Assembly: GCF_900155965.1 (NCBI RefSeq)
Contig: NZ_FTMG01000001.1
Span: forward strand, 62,001 to 126,000
Length of the DNA: 64,000 nt
Source of the DNA: Mucilaginibacter lappiensis
GTDB lineage: Bacteria; Bacteroidota; Bacteroidia; Sphingobacteriales; Sphingobacteriaceae
Reading direction: 5' to 3'
Position numbers and translations under genes: made by a program. Below the pieces are notes generated by a model. It did no database searches and was not told the origin of the DNA. It worked only from the letters and a program-made list of their open reading frames with translations. Below are positions 44,719-54,651 of the stretch, in pieces (within the stretch, counting starts at the first letter, position 1; each line of letters opens with the position of its first letter).

Positions 44719-47121
44719 ATGATCAATAAAAGAAAAGCGGCCTGCGTGTTATCATTATTCATGATGGCATTTACAGGTCAGCTATTTTCGCAACAAAAAG
44801 ATTATCCTATACAGCCAGTGTCGTTTACCAGTGTTCACGTGAACGATAATTTCTGGCAGCCAAAAATGGAAGTTAATGCCAATGTTACCATCCCTTATGT
44901 ATTGGCGCAATGCAAGGCTAACGGTCGCATGGACAACTTTTTAAGAGCCGCCAAAAAATTGGATGGCGATAAGCTAAGCGAATTTCCTTTCGATGATACC
45001 GATGTGTATAAGGCCATTGAAGGAGCCTCCTACTCCATGCAAAACAAAGCCAATCCTACGCTGGATAAATATATTGATACACTGATCAGTGTGATAGGCG
45101 CAGCCCAGGAACCGGATGGTTACCTGTACACCTTTCGTACGGTAAATGCAAAAAAACCGCATGAATGGATTGGCGCCAAACGCTGGGTACAAGAGGAAGT
45201 ACTGAGCCATGAGCTGTATGATTGCGGGCATTTGTACGAAGCCGCCGTTGCCCATTACCAGGCCACAGGTAAACGAACATTGCTTAATATCGCCATAAAA
45301 AATGCCGATCTGCTGGTTAAGGTTTTCGGTCCGGGTAAACTGGAGGAATATCCCGGCCACCAGATCGTAGAGATCGGCTTATCAAAAATGTACCGGGTTA
45401 CCGGCAACAAACAATACTTGGATCTGGCTAAATTTTTCCTGGATGTACGCGGTCCTAAAGGCGATGCTTACAACCAGGCTGATAAAAAAGTGGTCGACCA
45501 GCATGAAGCAGAAGGGCATGCGGTAAGGGCAGCTTATATGTATACAGGCATGGCAGATATTGCCGCACTAACCGGCGATACCAAATATTTAGCCGCTATT
45601 GATGATATATGGGGCGATGTGGTTAACAAAAAACTCTATATCACGGGTGGTATAGGTGCAACCGGTAATGGCGAGGCTTTTGGGGATGCTTACCAGCTGC
45701 CAAATATGTCGGCTTATGCAGAAACCTGCGCGGCCATTGGTAATGTGTACTGGAACAACCGGATGTTTTTGCTGCACGGAGATTCAAAATATATTGATGT
45801 ATTGGAACGAACGCTTTACAATGGCCTGCTTTCGGGTGTTTCTTTAAGTGGCGACCGTTTCTTTTATCCCAATCCGCTGGCATCAATGTCACAGCACCAG
45901 CGTAGCGCCTGGATCAGCTGTGCCTGTTGTATCAGCAACATGACCCGCTTTTTACCATCGTTGCCGGGCTATGTTTATGCCAAAAACAAAAACGACCTGT
46001 ATATCAACCTGTTCATGGGCAATTCCAGCAATATTAAACTGGCTTCGGGCAATGTGAACATCATACAGACAACCGATTATCCATGGAAAGGTAAAGTTGA
46101 TATTACGGTTAATCCTGAGAAAAGCCTTGATTTTACCTTAAGGATACGCATACCGGGTTGGGCTAAACAGGAGCCGGTACCGGGTAACCTATACACCTTT
46201 ATGGATAAAAAAGTATTGCCGGTTATGTTATCCATCAATGGCCAACCGCAATCATTTATTACCGAAAAAGGCTATGCCGTATTAAAACGAACCTGGAAAA
46301 AAGGCGATCAGGTTTCTCTTTTGTTACCGATGAAAACCGAAAAAGTATTAGCAAATCCATTAGTTAAGGATGATAAAAATCGCTTTGCATTTGAACGAGG
46401 CCCGGTTGTTTACTGTTTGGAAGGCCCTGATAATAAGGACAGCCTGGTGCAAAATATCATGGTTGACACAAACGCCATTGCCAACGCAAATTATCGTGCC
46501 GATTTGCTCAACGGCGTTGATGTAATAAGCGCGGCAGGCAAAAGCACCAAGCGCCAGTTAAACAGCGATCAACTGATTGAAGCCAACCAGCAGGTAAAAG
46601 CCATCCCTTACTATGCCTGGGCAAACCGTGGGCCAAGTGAAATGACCGTATGGATTCCTTACGAAGCTTCGGCTGCGCGGCCCAAACCTGCGCCAACTAT
46701 AGCAAGTACCAGTAAGGTAACATCATCATTAAAAAACACAAAAATGTATGCGGCCATCAAAGATCAGTATGAACCCGCCGACTCTAAGGATGCCAGTTAC
46801 CCTTACCTGCATTGGTGGCCAGCCAAAAACACCGGCGAATATGTTCAATATGATTTTGATACCGCACACACGGTTGGCGAATCAAAAGTTTACTGGTTTG
46901 ATGATGGCCCATGGGGCGGCTGTCGTATACCTGCATCATACAAAATATTGTATCTGAAAGATGGTCAATGGGTGCCGGTAAAAAACACGATACCGTATAT
47001 CATTAGTAAAGACAGCTTTAATACGGTGACTTTTGAACCGGTGAACACCACCGCTTTACGAATGGAAATTCAGCTGCCAGTAGATAATTCTTCCGGTATA
47101 CATGAGTGGGTTGTTAAATAG
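44719..47121 (+). CDS. GH127 beta-L-arabinofuranosidase with C-terminal carbohydrate-binding-like domain
   Basis: The 800-residue protein has a signal peptide ending LFSQQ and a GH127 core with E335 and C337 in AYAETCAAIGN and the Cys pair C403 and C404 in WISCACCISN; these are equivalent to the zinc-binding Cys3-Glu of HypBA1. RGPVVYCLEG is also typical. Residues about 670-800 form a beta-sandwich resembling an F5/8 domain (YDFDTAHTVGESKVYWFDDG). It should release beta-L-arabinose from Hyp-linked oligosaccharides. It is 26 bases after the GH146-like gene and before a terminator. Confidence 0.92.
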   Translation: MINKRKAACVLSLFMMAFTGQLFSQQKDYPIQPVSFTSVHVNDNFWQPKMEVNANVTIPYVLAQCKANGRMDNFLRAAKKLDGDKLSEFPFDDTDVYKAIEGASYSMQNKANPTLDKYIDTLISVIGAAQEPDGYLYTFRTVNAKKPHEWIGAKRWVQEEVLSHELYDCGHLYEAAVAHYQATGKRTLLNIAIKNADLLVKVFGPGKLEEYPGHQIVEIGLSKMYRVTGNKQYLDLAKFFLDVRGPKGDAYNQADKKVVDQHEAEGHAVRAAYMYTGMADIAALTGDTKYLAAIDDIWGDVVNKKLYITGGIGATGNGEAFGDAYQLPNMSAYAETCAAIGNVYWNNRMFLLHGDSKYIDVLERTLYNGLLSGVSLSGDRFFYPNPLASMSQHQRSAWISCACCISNMTRFLPSLPGYVYAKNKNDLYINLFMGNSSNIKLASGNVNIIQTTDYPWKGKVDITVNPEKSLDFTLRIRIPGWAKQEPVPGNLYTFMDKKVLPVMLSINGQPQSFITEKGYAVLKRTWKKGDQVSLLLPMKTEKVLANPLVKDDKNRFAFERGPVVYCLEGPDNKDSLVQNIMVDTNAIANANYRADLLNGVDVISAAGKSTKRQLNSDQLIEANQQVKAIPYYAWANRGPSEMTVWIPYEASAARPKPAPTIASTSKVTSSLKNTKMYAAIKDQYEPADSKDASYPYLHWWPAKNTGEYVQYDFDTAHTVGESKVYWFDDGPWGGCRIPASYKILYLKDGQWVPVKNTIPYIISKDSFNTVTFEPVNTTALRMEIQLPVDNSSGIHEWVVK

Positions 47122-47125
47122 CAGC

Positions 47126-47160
47126 AAAAAGCCCTTAGCACATATACTAAGGGCTTTTTT
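47126..47160 (+). terminator. Terminator after the arabinofuranosidase unit
   Basis: AAAAAGCCCTTAG (47126-47138) pairs with CTAAGGGCTTTTTT (47147-47160), separated by eight bases and ending in a T-run. It isolates the unit from the MFS gene downstream. Confidence 0.85.
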
Positions 47161-47189
47161 ATTTATTACATTTACATATAACCTATTTT

Positions 47190-48740
47190 ATGGCAACAGT
47201 AGCATTAGGCAGTTCTGCCGGTAAATGGATCATGGTTTCCTCCATCATGGCCTCGGCTATGGCTTTTATTGACAGCACGGCACTTAATGTAGTGTTGCCA
47301 TCACTGCAACAAAGCCTGAATGCCACAGGCACCGACTTATTTTGGATACTGAATGCTTATCTGTTGATGTTGGCCGCCCTGATCATGATAGGCGGCGCTC
47401 TGGGCGACAAACTTGGCCGGAAAAAGATCTTTATGACCGGTATCTTTATTTTCATTGTGGGTTCTGCAACCTGCGGCTTTGCTCCCGATGTTAAATTATT
47501 GATTGCATGCAGGATGTTACAGGGCATCGGCGGCGCACTGATGATACCTGGTAGTTTGTCCCTGATCTCCTCATCTATTAACGAAAAAGAGCGTGGTAAA
47601 GCCATTGGCACCTGGTCGGCCTTTACTACGGTGGTTACTTTAGGCGGCCCTGTTTTAGGAGGCGCTTTTGGCGATGCCGGTTTGTGGCGTTATATATTTT
47701 TCATCAACGTTCCGATAGGTATAGTAGCACTTTTTATCCTTTGGTTTAAGATAAAAGAGAGTCGGGACGAAACAAACACTCAGACTATCGATTTTCCCGG
47801 GGCTATTTCAATTGCGCTTGGTTTGGCAGCGCTTACTTTTGGCTTTTTGCGCGTACCGGCAGTTGGATTTGGTCATTGGCAGGTATATACTTCGTTAACA
47901 ACAGGCATAGTGCTATTGACCGTTTTCATCCTTATCGAAAGCAAAAGCACCCACCCTATGATGCCTTTAACGCTATTTAGAAACATGACTTTCAGTGGCG
48001 TTAACCTGCTTACTTTTTTCCTGTATGCCGGGCTCAGCGCAGCTATGCTGTTTCTTCCCTTAAACCTGGTACAGATACAGGGTTATAGCCAGTTACAATC
48101 AGGTCTTACTTTTTTACCATTTACCATATTGATGATCGGCATGGCCCGTTTTGCAGGAGGCATGGCAGATAAGCATGGCCCCAGATTATTATTGATAAGC
48201 GGCCCTGCAACTGCTGGTATTGGCTTACTGATCTTATCTTTTGTTAAACAAACTAATGGCCCGGCAGATTACTGGACTACCTTTTTTCCGGGTATTATTG
48301 TTTTCGGTACCGGTATTGCATTCACGGTGGCGCCACTTACAGCCGCGGTGATGGGTTCGGTAAGTGATCATTTTTCGGGAACCGCTTCCGGCGTGAACAA
48401 TGCCCTTTCGCGTATTGCCAATGTTTTCGCCAATGCTATTTTAGGGGCTTTGGCGGTTTTATTTTTCACAGGGGCACTGCAACAGGACATTCAGAACATC
48501 CCTTTAAATGAAAAACAAAAACAAACGGTGATGGCACAAGCCACTAACCTAGGCGATGCCAAAGTACCCGCAGATTTTAACACTCATAATCAGCAGATTA
48601 TTAAAAAGCTGTACCATTCTGGCTTCATCAGCGTTTATGCCCGGGTAATGCAACTATCTGCTTTGCTTGCTTTTTTAGGCGCGTTGATGTCGTTCCTGTT
48701 TATTAAAAACAGTATGGTAAAAAAGGAGACGTCCTCCTAA
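47190..48740 (+). CDS. MFS transporter of the DHA2 (EmrB/QacA, 14-helix) type
   Basis: The 516-residue inner-membrane protein has fourteen hydrophobic segments, the early motif SAFIDSTALNVVLPSLQQSL-like sequence (AFIDSTALNVVLPSL) and motif A in GGALGDKLGRKKIFM. Motif C-like glycines (GGPVLGGAFG) suit an antiporter of the drug-efflux class. It exports toxic compounds or metabolites using the proton gradient. Its stop overlaps the convergent aminopeptidase gene by four bases. A link to the glycan genes is not evident. Confidence 0.9.
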   Translation: MATVALGSSAGKWIMVSSIMASAMAFIDSTALNVVLPSLQQSLNATGTDLFWILNAYLLMLAALIMIGGALGDKLGRKKIFMTGIFIFIVGSATCGFAPDVKLLIACRMLQGIGGALMIPGSLSLISSSINEKERGKAIGTWSAFTTVVTLGGPVLGGAFGDAGLWRYIFFINVPIGIVALFILWFKIKESRDETNTQTIDFPGAISIALGLAALTFGFLRVPAVGFGHWQVYTSLTTGIVLLTVFILIESKSTHPMMPLTLFRNMTFSGVNLLTFFLYAGLSAAMLFLPLNLVQIQGYSQLQSGLTFLPFTILMIGMARFAGGMADKHGPRLLLISGPATAGIGLLILSFVKQTNGPADYWTTFFPGIIVFGTGIAFTVAPLTAAVMGSVSDHFSGTASGVNNALSRIANVFANAILGALAVLFFTGALQQDIQNIPLNEKQKQTVMAQATNLGDAKVPADFNTHNQQIIKKLYHSGFISVYARVMQLSALLAFLGALMSFLFIKNSMVKKETSS

Positions 48741-51310
48741 TTTAACAGCTTTTGCGCCCTGAATAAGTTGTCGGTATTCTGCAGTATTTTAGCTTTGAGT
48801 TTTGGATTGTAATGAGGATGTGTATTTAAAAAGTCATTAACAACTTTGGCAGCTTGCTTATCCTGATAGTAACCAAAAACAGCCTGCAACCATGATTGTG
48901 GGAAGAAAATATCACCTGTTTTCTGTATCTCCTCCACCATCTCCAAGCTTTTTGCCAGATATTTCTCAGATGTTTTTTGCCTTAAGGGGTGATGTAAATA
49001 AACCAATGCCGTGGTTACCCATGCTTCTTTTTGCCTGTTCTTCACCTCTTGCAAACTGTTAAAAAACGCGTCCCGCTCCTGTTCATTCAATGATAGGGCC
49101 GGCATTAAAAACTCCAGTCGCTTTTTACGATCGGCATTGGCTATTCTTGTTTCCTGCATCTGCAATACGCCTGTCGCCGAATCGCTTTTTAATGCGATAC
49201 TCAGTGCCAGGGAGGTGTAATCATCCTCATTTAATTTGACACCTAATGGTGGTTTTTGCAGCTGCCAGATGGTGTAGATATTCTTTTTGGCTGCATCCGT
49301 TAAATAAACATCCTGATACGCCCTGAAAAGCACTTTTTTATTATTAGGCTTATCCTGTTGCTGCAATGCCGACCATAAACCCTCCTCCAATTCGGCAGCC
49401 ATAGCATTGCGATCTGCAGGCGCGATAAACTCCCAGTAAATATTGCCGATATAACCGGTTAGCAATCTCAAATTAGTTTCTTCCTTTTCTAAAGTTAATC
49501 CTTTCGAAAAGATGCTCAGCAACTCTTGCGGTTTAAAGTAACGGCCTGCTAACATGTTTTCATAAGCCGAAATATAAAGCGAGGCCCTTTGTAAAGGATT
49601 ATTGATCCGGAATAAACTATCCGTGCTCCCCTTATCTACCGGGAACAAACCATACCCTATCCCATTTGAATTAAAAACCATGTATAATGGTTTATCAAGG
49701 CCCACGACTTCTTTCAGGTCAATACTGGGCCCTTTCATATTCACAGTGATATTTTTAGTGTAAGATGGATAAACCATGGTTATATTGAACGATTGTGGCC
49801 AAACCCGCATGGCTCCAAATTCCGGATGCTGCGTTATCTTAAAATCGCTGATCTTATTTCCCGTATAACTTACCTTTTCGTCAAATACCGGTCGGCCGGG
49901 TTGGTTCACCCACACTTTATTCCAGGTGTACAGATCTGTTGTGGTGTGTTTGCTCAGAATAGCAATCAAATCATTCCAGGTAGCGTTGCCATAAGCGTAT
50001 TTTTTCAGATACTCTTGTATCCCTTGTCTGAATTTTTCTTTTCCCATCAACAGCTCCAACTGCTGCATCATAATGGGTGCTTTGTGATAAATGATATTAC
50101 CATATAGTGAACCGGCATCTTTCAGATTATCCAGTTCCTGCCGTATGGGATTGGCACCTTGTGTACGGTCGATACTATAAGCCGCAGGGTAATGATCCTG
50201 TAGGAATTTCAGATCAAAAGTTTCGCTGCCCATCAGCTTTTCGGTTATTTTATCGGCCATAAAATTGGCAAACACCTCTTTCATCCATACATCATTGAAC
50301 CACTGCATAGTTACCATATCGCCAAACCACATATGCGCGGTTTCATGCGAGAACAGGTTCGACCGGGATATGATCATATCTTTGGTGGCACCATCATCCA
50401 GAAATACCGCTGAAGCTTTATACTGTACCTCGCCCGGGTGCTCCATACCGCCAAACTGAAAATCGGGTATAGCTATAAAGCCTATTTTCTGAAATGGGAA
50501 CGGAATACCCGTCCACTGTTGCAAAAAGTCGATAGCATCTTTATGTGCTGTAAAAGTTGGATTAATACTTAATTTAGTTTTGGTAGTATCTGTTTCGCGG
50601 TATAAAAATTCTGCCTTTCTATTTCCCACAAGCTGTTTAACAGAATTGAATTTGCCGGCCGCAAATGAAAATAAATAAGTACTCAGCTTGTCCGACTTAT
50701 TAAATCTGTAAGTTGTTCTGCCGCCCTGGCTTATAGAATCGGCAATAGCTACGTTGGCCAACGCCCTCCATCCAGCCTGTACGGTGAGCGTGAGCAGGTA
50801 GTTGGCTTTCAGATCAGGCTGATCAAAGCAGGCAAAAACCGTGCGAGCCCTATCGGGTACAAACAAGGCGTATAAATAATCGTCGTTACGGTTCAGCGAC
50901 TGATCGCCAGTAGTAAATTGAAGCGAAATTGTATTTTTACCTACACGCAGAAATCCAGGTGCTATCAGCAAATGTTCCTGCTCCCATTTTACAGGGACCT
51001 GCTTGTTATTCACCTGTATAGCATGAACTTTACCCGGACTTTGTTTCAGATCAAGCTGTAAGGGTTGATCGTTATGCTTTAAAACCAGGCTGATTGATTC
51101 CTTCGCCTCAATACCTTTATTTTTATCGGCAGGGATATCAAAATTAAGGGTGTATTGAATGTCACTGATCACCGAGTGCCTGTACCGGGCCAACGCCAAC
51201 GATACACCAGGTTCAATTGCCGGGGCACTTATTTGAGCATAAGCTGTTACCGCATTAAAAATTACTAAAAATAAGATGATACCGCGTGTGTATATTTTTT
51301 TAAAGACCAT
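48737..51310 (-). CDS. M1-family zinc aminopeptidase, exported
   Basis: The 857-residue peptidase has a signal peptide ending VTAYAQ, the substrate N-terminus motif GGMEHPG and the zinc motif HETAH (H322, E323, H326) with the third ligand E345 in MKEVF, exactly 18 residues later. It cleaves N-terminal residues from peptides outside the cytoplasm. It is followed at the 3' end by an MFS gene with a 4-base overlap and stands upstream of the LysR gene. It could help digest glycoprotein peptides made available by the neighbouring locus. Confidence 0.93.
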   Translation of the reverse strand: MVFKKIYTRGIILFLVIFNAVTAYAQISAPAIEPGVSLALARYRHSVISDIQYTLNFDIPADKNKGIEAKESISLVLKHNDQPLQLDLKQSPGKVHAIQVNNKQVPVKWEQEHLLIAPGFLRVGKNTISLQFTTGDQSLNRNDDYLYALFVPDRARTVFACFDQPDLKANYLLTLTVQAGWRALANVAIADSISQGGRTTYRFNKSDKLSTYLFSFAAGKFNSVKQLVGNRKAEFLYRETDTTKTKLSINPTFTAHKDAIDFLQQWTGIPFPFQKIGFIAIPDFQFGGMEHPGEVQYKASAVFLDDGATKDMIISRSNLFSHETAHMWFGDMVTMQWFNDVWMKEVFANFMADKITEKLMGSETFDLKFLQDHYPAAYSIDRTQGANPIRQELDNLKDAGSLYGNIIYHKAPIMMQQLELLMGKEKFRQGIQEYLKKYAYGNATWNDLIAILSKHTTTDLYTWNKVWVNQPGRPVFDEKVSYTGNKISDFKITQHPEFGAMRVWPQSFNITMVYPSYTKNITVNMKGPSIDLKEVVGLDKPLYMVFNSNGIGYGLFPVDKGSTDSLFRINNPLQRASLYISAYENMLAGRYFKPQELLSIFSKGLTLEKEETNLRLLTGYIGNIYWEFIAPADRNAMAAELEEGLWSALQQQDKPNNKKVLFRAYQDVYLTDAAKKNIYTIWQLQKPPLGVKLNEDDYTSLALSIALKSDSATGVLQMQETRIANADRKKRLEFLMPALSLNEQERDAFFNSLQEVKNRQKEAWVTTALVYLHHPLRQKTSEKYLAKSLEMVEEIQKTGDIFFPQSWLQAVFGYYQDKQAAKVVNDFLNTHPHYNPKLKAKILQNTDNLFRAQKLLN

Positions 51311-51374
51311 AGGGATACATAACAGCCCGAAAGCAGGATCATCAAATTTATAAAAATGAACTTACTGTTCGCTA

Positions 51375-52229
51375 TCAAAACAAGCTCATAAATACTTTCA
51401 TGGCATTTGATTGCGGCAAGTCATTTCGATAAGCCATCAATGTGGTTAATACACCCGCTTCGCCCTCAATCCGATACGTTTTTAATTTCCGGTTATAATA
51501 CATCTGGCTGAACAGATCCTCGGGCATTATGGTTATACCTATTCCGGCTTCCACAAAATTCACTATTCCTTCCAAAGTGTTCATTACGGTACACTGATAG
51601 TTAAAGATACCCTGATTTTTTAACCAGTCCTCCAGTTTGGGGCGATAGCTACAACCAACATCAAAAACAACAATTTTAATCTGACCTTTTTTAATATACT
51701 CCGACAGATCGGGATAATTTGCCGCGGTAGCGATAGCCAGTTTTTCTTCTTTGATGAGATGTACACCCAACTCTGGCGCAGTAATGGGAGCAGCTACAAA
51801 AGCGGCATCAAGTCGGTAGTTCAACACATCGTTAATCAGATTATTAGAGTTATCGGCCTTAAAGCTCAACATCACATCGGGGTACTTATCGGTAAACTCC
51901 TGTATTACTCCAGGTACTTTGAGCGCCATGGTGGTTTCAATACAGCCAATTTTAAGTGAGCCTGACAATTTATGAACATCTGATAGTTCCTTTTTTAAAG
52001 TTTCAGTAAGATGATTCAGCCTTTTACAGTACTGTATAAATATCTCTCCTGCCGATGTGAGTTCTACCGTGCGGGATGTTCTTTTAAACAACTGCACATT
52101 AAACTCCTCCTCCAGACTTTTTATACGCGCCGTTACGTTCGACTGAACTGTAAACATGGCTTCGGCAGCTTTGGTAAAATTACCATGAGTAGCCACCGCC
52201 TCAAATATTTTAAGATCATTACTATTCAT
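51375..52229 (-). CDS. LysR-family transcriptional regulator
   Basis: The 284-residue protein has an N-terminal winged helix (MNSNDLKIFEAVATHGNFTKAAEAMFTVQSN) with a typical LysR recognition region and a C-terminal type 2 periplasmic-binding-like effector domain (from about residue 90). It is divergent from the alpha/beta hydrolase gene at 52304 (74-base gap), the classic layout for a LysR regulator and its target. Confidence 0.93.
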   Translation of the reverse strand: MNSNDLKIFEAVATHGNFTKAAEAMFTVQSNVTARIKSLEEEFNVQLFKRTSRTVELTSAGEIFIQYCKRLNHLTETLKKELSDVHKLSGSLKIGCIETTMALKVPGVIQEFTDKYPDVMLSFKADNSNNLINDVLNYRLDAAFVAAPITAPELGVHLIKEEKLAIATAANYPDLSEYIKKGQIKIVVFDVGCSYRPKLEDWLKNQGIFNYQCTVMNTLEGIVNFVEAGIGITIMPEDLFSQMYYNRKLKTYRIEGEAGVLTTLMAYRNDLPQSNAMKVFMSLF

Positions 52230-52303
52230 AAATCACTTTTTATGATGTTTTATATTATTATTAATCGTTTTTAACAATCAAATATAGAATATAAATTTGA
52301 TCT

Positions 52304-53278
52304 ATGAAATCAATCACACAAACAAAATGGCAGTTCATATTACTGCTTTTCCTGGCCGGAATTTCATCCGTGTATGCCCAACAAATTAATTCTACAAAAA
52401 ATAATCAAATGAAAACCACAGCAATCCACTACAACAAGGTTAAAGTAAACGACCTGAATATTTTTTACCGTGAGGCCGGTCCTAAAGAAGCTCCGGTGAT
52501 CCTGCTGCTGCACGGATATCCCACTTCCTCATTTATGTTTCGTAAACTGATACCTATACTGGCCACCCAATATCATGTAATAGCGCCCGATCTGCCCGGC
52601 TTTGGTTTTTCAGATGCCCCCGATCCTAAAATCTATAGTTATACTTTTGATAACCTGGCCAAAGCGATGCAGGGCTTTATTGATAATTTAAAGCTCAAAC
52701 GCTTCGCGGTTTATATCTTTGATTATGGCGCTCCTACCGGTCTGCGCCTGGCGCTGGCTAATCCCGAAAAAATAACAGGCATCATATCACAAAACGGTAA
52801 TGCCTACGAGGAAGGATTAAGCACTGCGTGGAACCCGATACAGAAAGCATGGAACGATCCATCTCAGGTGAACCGCGATGCATTGAAAAGCTTTGTATCC
52901 TTGGATATGGTTAAGTTCCAATATGAAACCGGCGTGACTGATAAATCACTGATCGAACCAGAAGCTTATATATTAGATAAACACATTCTTGACCTGCCTG
53001 GTCATGTGGAAATTCAGGTAGACCTGATGGTTGATTACAAAAGCAATGTGTTGTTGTACCCCAAATTCCAGGCCTATTTCAGGGATAAAAAACCAAAGTT
53101 ACTGGCTGTATGGGGTAAAAACGACCCTTTCTTTTTACCCGCCGGTGCCGAAGCCTATAAAAGAGATAACCCGAACGCAAAGGTAAAGTTTTATGATACA
53201 GGCCATTTTGCACTGGAAACCCATGCACAGGAAATTGGCGCCGATATTTTGGAATTTATGAAGGATCTGCCTAAGTAA
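52304..53278 (+). CDS. Exported alpha/beta hydrolase of the haloalkane-dehalogenase-like type
   Basis: The 324-residue protein has a signal peptide ending VYAQQ. The oxyanion motif HGYP occurs in LLHGYPTSSFMF; the nucleophile is Asp in FDYGAPTG (not Ser), with Asp in GKNDPF and His in DTGHFALE. An Asp nucleophile points to haloalkane dehalogenase or epoxide hydrolase chemistry. The substrate is unknown. It is probably controlled by the divergent LysR gene. Confidence 0.88.
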   Translation: MKSITQTKWQFILLLFLAGISSVYAQQINSTKNNQMKTTAIHYNKVKVNDLNIFYREAGPKEAPVILLLHGYPTSSFMFRKLIPILATQYHVIAPDLPGFGFSDAPDPKIYSYTFDNLAKAMQGFIDNLKLKRFAVYIFDYGAPTGLRLALANPEKITGIISQNGNAYEEGLSTAWNPIQKAWNDPSQVNRDALKSFVSLDMVKFQYETGVTDKSLIEPEAYILDKHILDLPGHVEIQVDLMVDYKSNVLLYPKFQAYFRDKKPKLLAVWGKNDPFFLPAGAEAYKRDNPNAKVKFYDTGHFALETHAQEIGADILEFMKDLPK

Positions 53279-53304
53279 GCTTAAGTCTGTTACAAAAACA
53301 AAAG

Positions 53305-53330
53305 GCCCGGCATGGTATACCGGGCTTTTT
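53305..53330 (+). terminator. Hairpin terminator between convergent hydrolase genes
   Basis: GCCCGG (53305-53310) and CCGGGC (53320-53325) with flanking A/T tracts (CAAAAG before, TTTTTGTTTTT after) serve both strands. Confidence 0.8.
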
Positions 53331-53344
53331 GTTTTTGATCAAGA

Positions 53345-54403
53345 TTACAGCTTCATTTTCTTCTCGCCATCATCCACACCTTCAATAAATTTTATTAAAC
53401 CGTTCATATAAGTTTGCTGATCATCATACATACTCATGTGACTGCCATTGGCGCAGTATAGGTAACTGCCATTTTGAAACTGAGTAGCCATCCACTGCAT
53501 ATGTGCGGGATCCATGGTATCGTATTTTGCTCCTATACTTAATGTCGGAACCGAAATTTTGGGAAGATCAGCCTTACGATCCCATTTCAGTAATTTGCCG
53601 GCAATGCCAAACTCACTCGGGCCCTGCATAGTTACATATAACGATTGATTGATCTTGTTGAAAGCCCGTAAAAGAGGCTCGGGCCATTGTTCAAACGGAA
53701 AACGGCATATGTGCTTTGAGTAATAATTGGGTATCAGTAACTGCATATACTCTGGGTTTTCAAAATCGCCTTTGGCTTCAATCGCTCTGATACGGGCCAG
53801 CACCTTGGGGTCTAATTGCTTAGCCAAAACGCTATCGGCATATTTCCCATAATCGGGGCAGCTGGCCATCATGTTAGAGATGATAAGCCCTTTTAAATTC
53901 TGCTGATATTTAAATGCGTATTCCAAGGCGAGGATACCACCCCATGAGTGGCCCAACAGGTAAAAATTGTCCTTATCTAGTTTAAGTGCCTGCCTTACCT
54001 GCTCCACCTCTTCTACATAACGGGGCAAACTCCACATAGCTGTATCTTTAGGATTGTCGGAATTTCCGGTGCCCAGTTGATCGTAATAGATGAGTTCAAT
54101 ACCCTCGGCCGGTAAAAAACTTTCCATGCATTCAAAATACTCATGGGTAGCGCCTGGCCCCCCGTTCAACAGTAACACTTTAATTTTAGGGTTATTACCT
54201 ATTTTCTTTGTCCATACGTTAAACTTTCCTTTTGGCGTACTGATGGAAACCACTTGTACCCCGCCTAATTGTACACCTTTTGTGGTATCTTTTAAAAAGG
54301 AATGCAGGCTTAATTCGGTCTTCTGCGCAGCATTCGGGTCTTTGCATGCTGCTAACCAGGTAAGCGCAACAAAAAAAACGATCCTTAATTGTTTTATTTT
54401 CAT
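53345..54403 (-). CDS. Proline-iminopeptidase-like alpha/beta hydrolase lipoprotein
   Basis: The 352-residue protein has a lipoprotein signal (ending ALTWLAAC-K), so it is membrane-anchored outside the cytoplasm. The prolyl aminopeptidase (S33) family motifs are LLNGGPGATHEY, YYDQLGTGNSD, nucleophile elbow GHSWGG and the terminal His region NGSHMS. It should release N-terminal proline or hydroxyproline from peptides. That fits the hydroxyproline locus about 6 kb to the left, though it is not adjacent. Its start is close to the left of a small membrane-protein gene. Confidence 0.87.
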   Translation of the reverse strand: MKIKQLRIVFFVALTWLAACKDPNAAQKTELSLHSFLKDTTKGVQLGGVQVVSISTPKGKFNVWTKKIGNNPKIKVLLLNGGPGATHEYFECMESFLPAEGIELIYYDQLGTGNSDNPKDTAMWSLPRYVEEVEQVRQALKLDKDNFYLLGHSWGGILALEYAFKYQQNLKGLIISNMMASCPDYGKYADSVLAKQLDPKVLARIRAIEAKGDFENPEYMQLLIPNYYSKHICRFPFEQWPEPLLRAFNKINQSLYVTMQGPSEFGIAGKLLKWDRKADLPKISVPTLSIGAKYDTMDPAHMQWMATQFQNGSYLYCANGSHMSMYDDQQTYMNGLIKFIEGVDDGEKKMKL

Positions 54404-54651
54404 AGTAAGTATTTGATATGACAGCAGGGTATAATCAATTGTACTATTTGTTATTTTTGAGTACTATCAATTGTATTATTTATTATTTAAAAGCAATAAC
54501 CTATAAACGTTATAGTTATTATGGCTATTGTACAAAACCAGTAATATATTTTGATAAAGATTATTTCGCCATTCGTATTTTAAGCAAAGTGCTGTTGGTT
54601 GATTGCATTAAAGTTTATACATTTGCTGCATTACAGTTTCACATCAAAAAC

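Noticed and set aside
54418..54651. N-terminal extension of the small membrane protein at 54652
   Set aside because: The extension is Tyr/Lys/Ile-rich translated AT-rich DNA, and the signal-like helix begins only at the later ATG.
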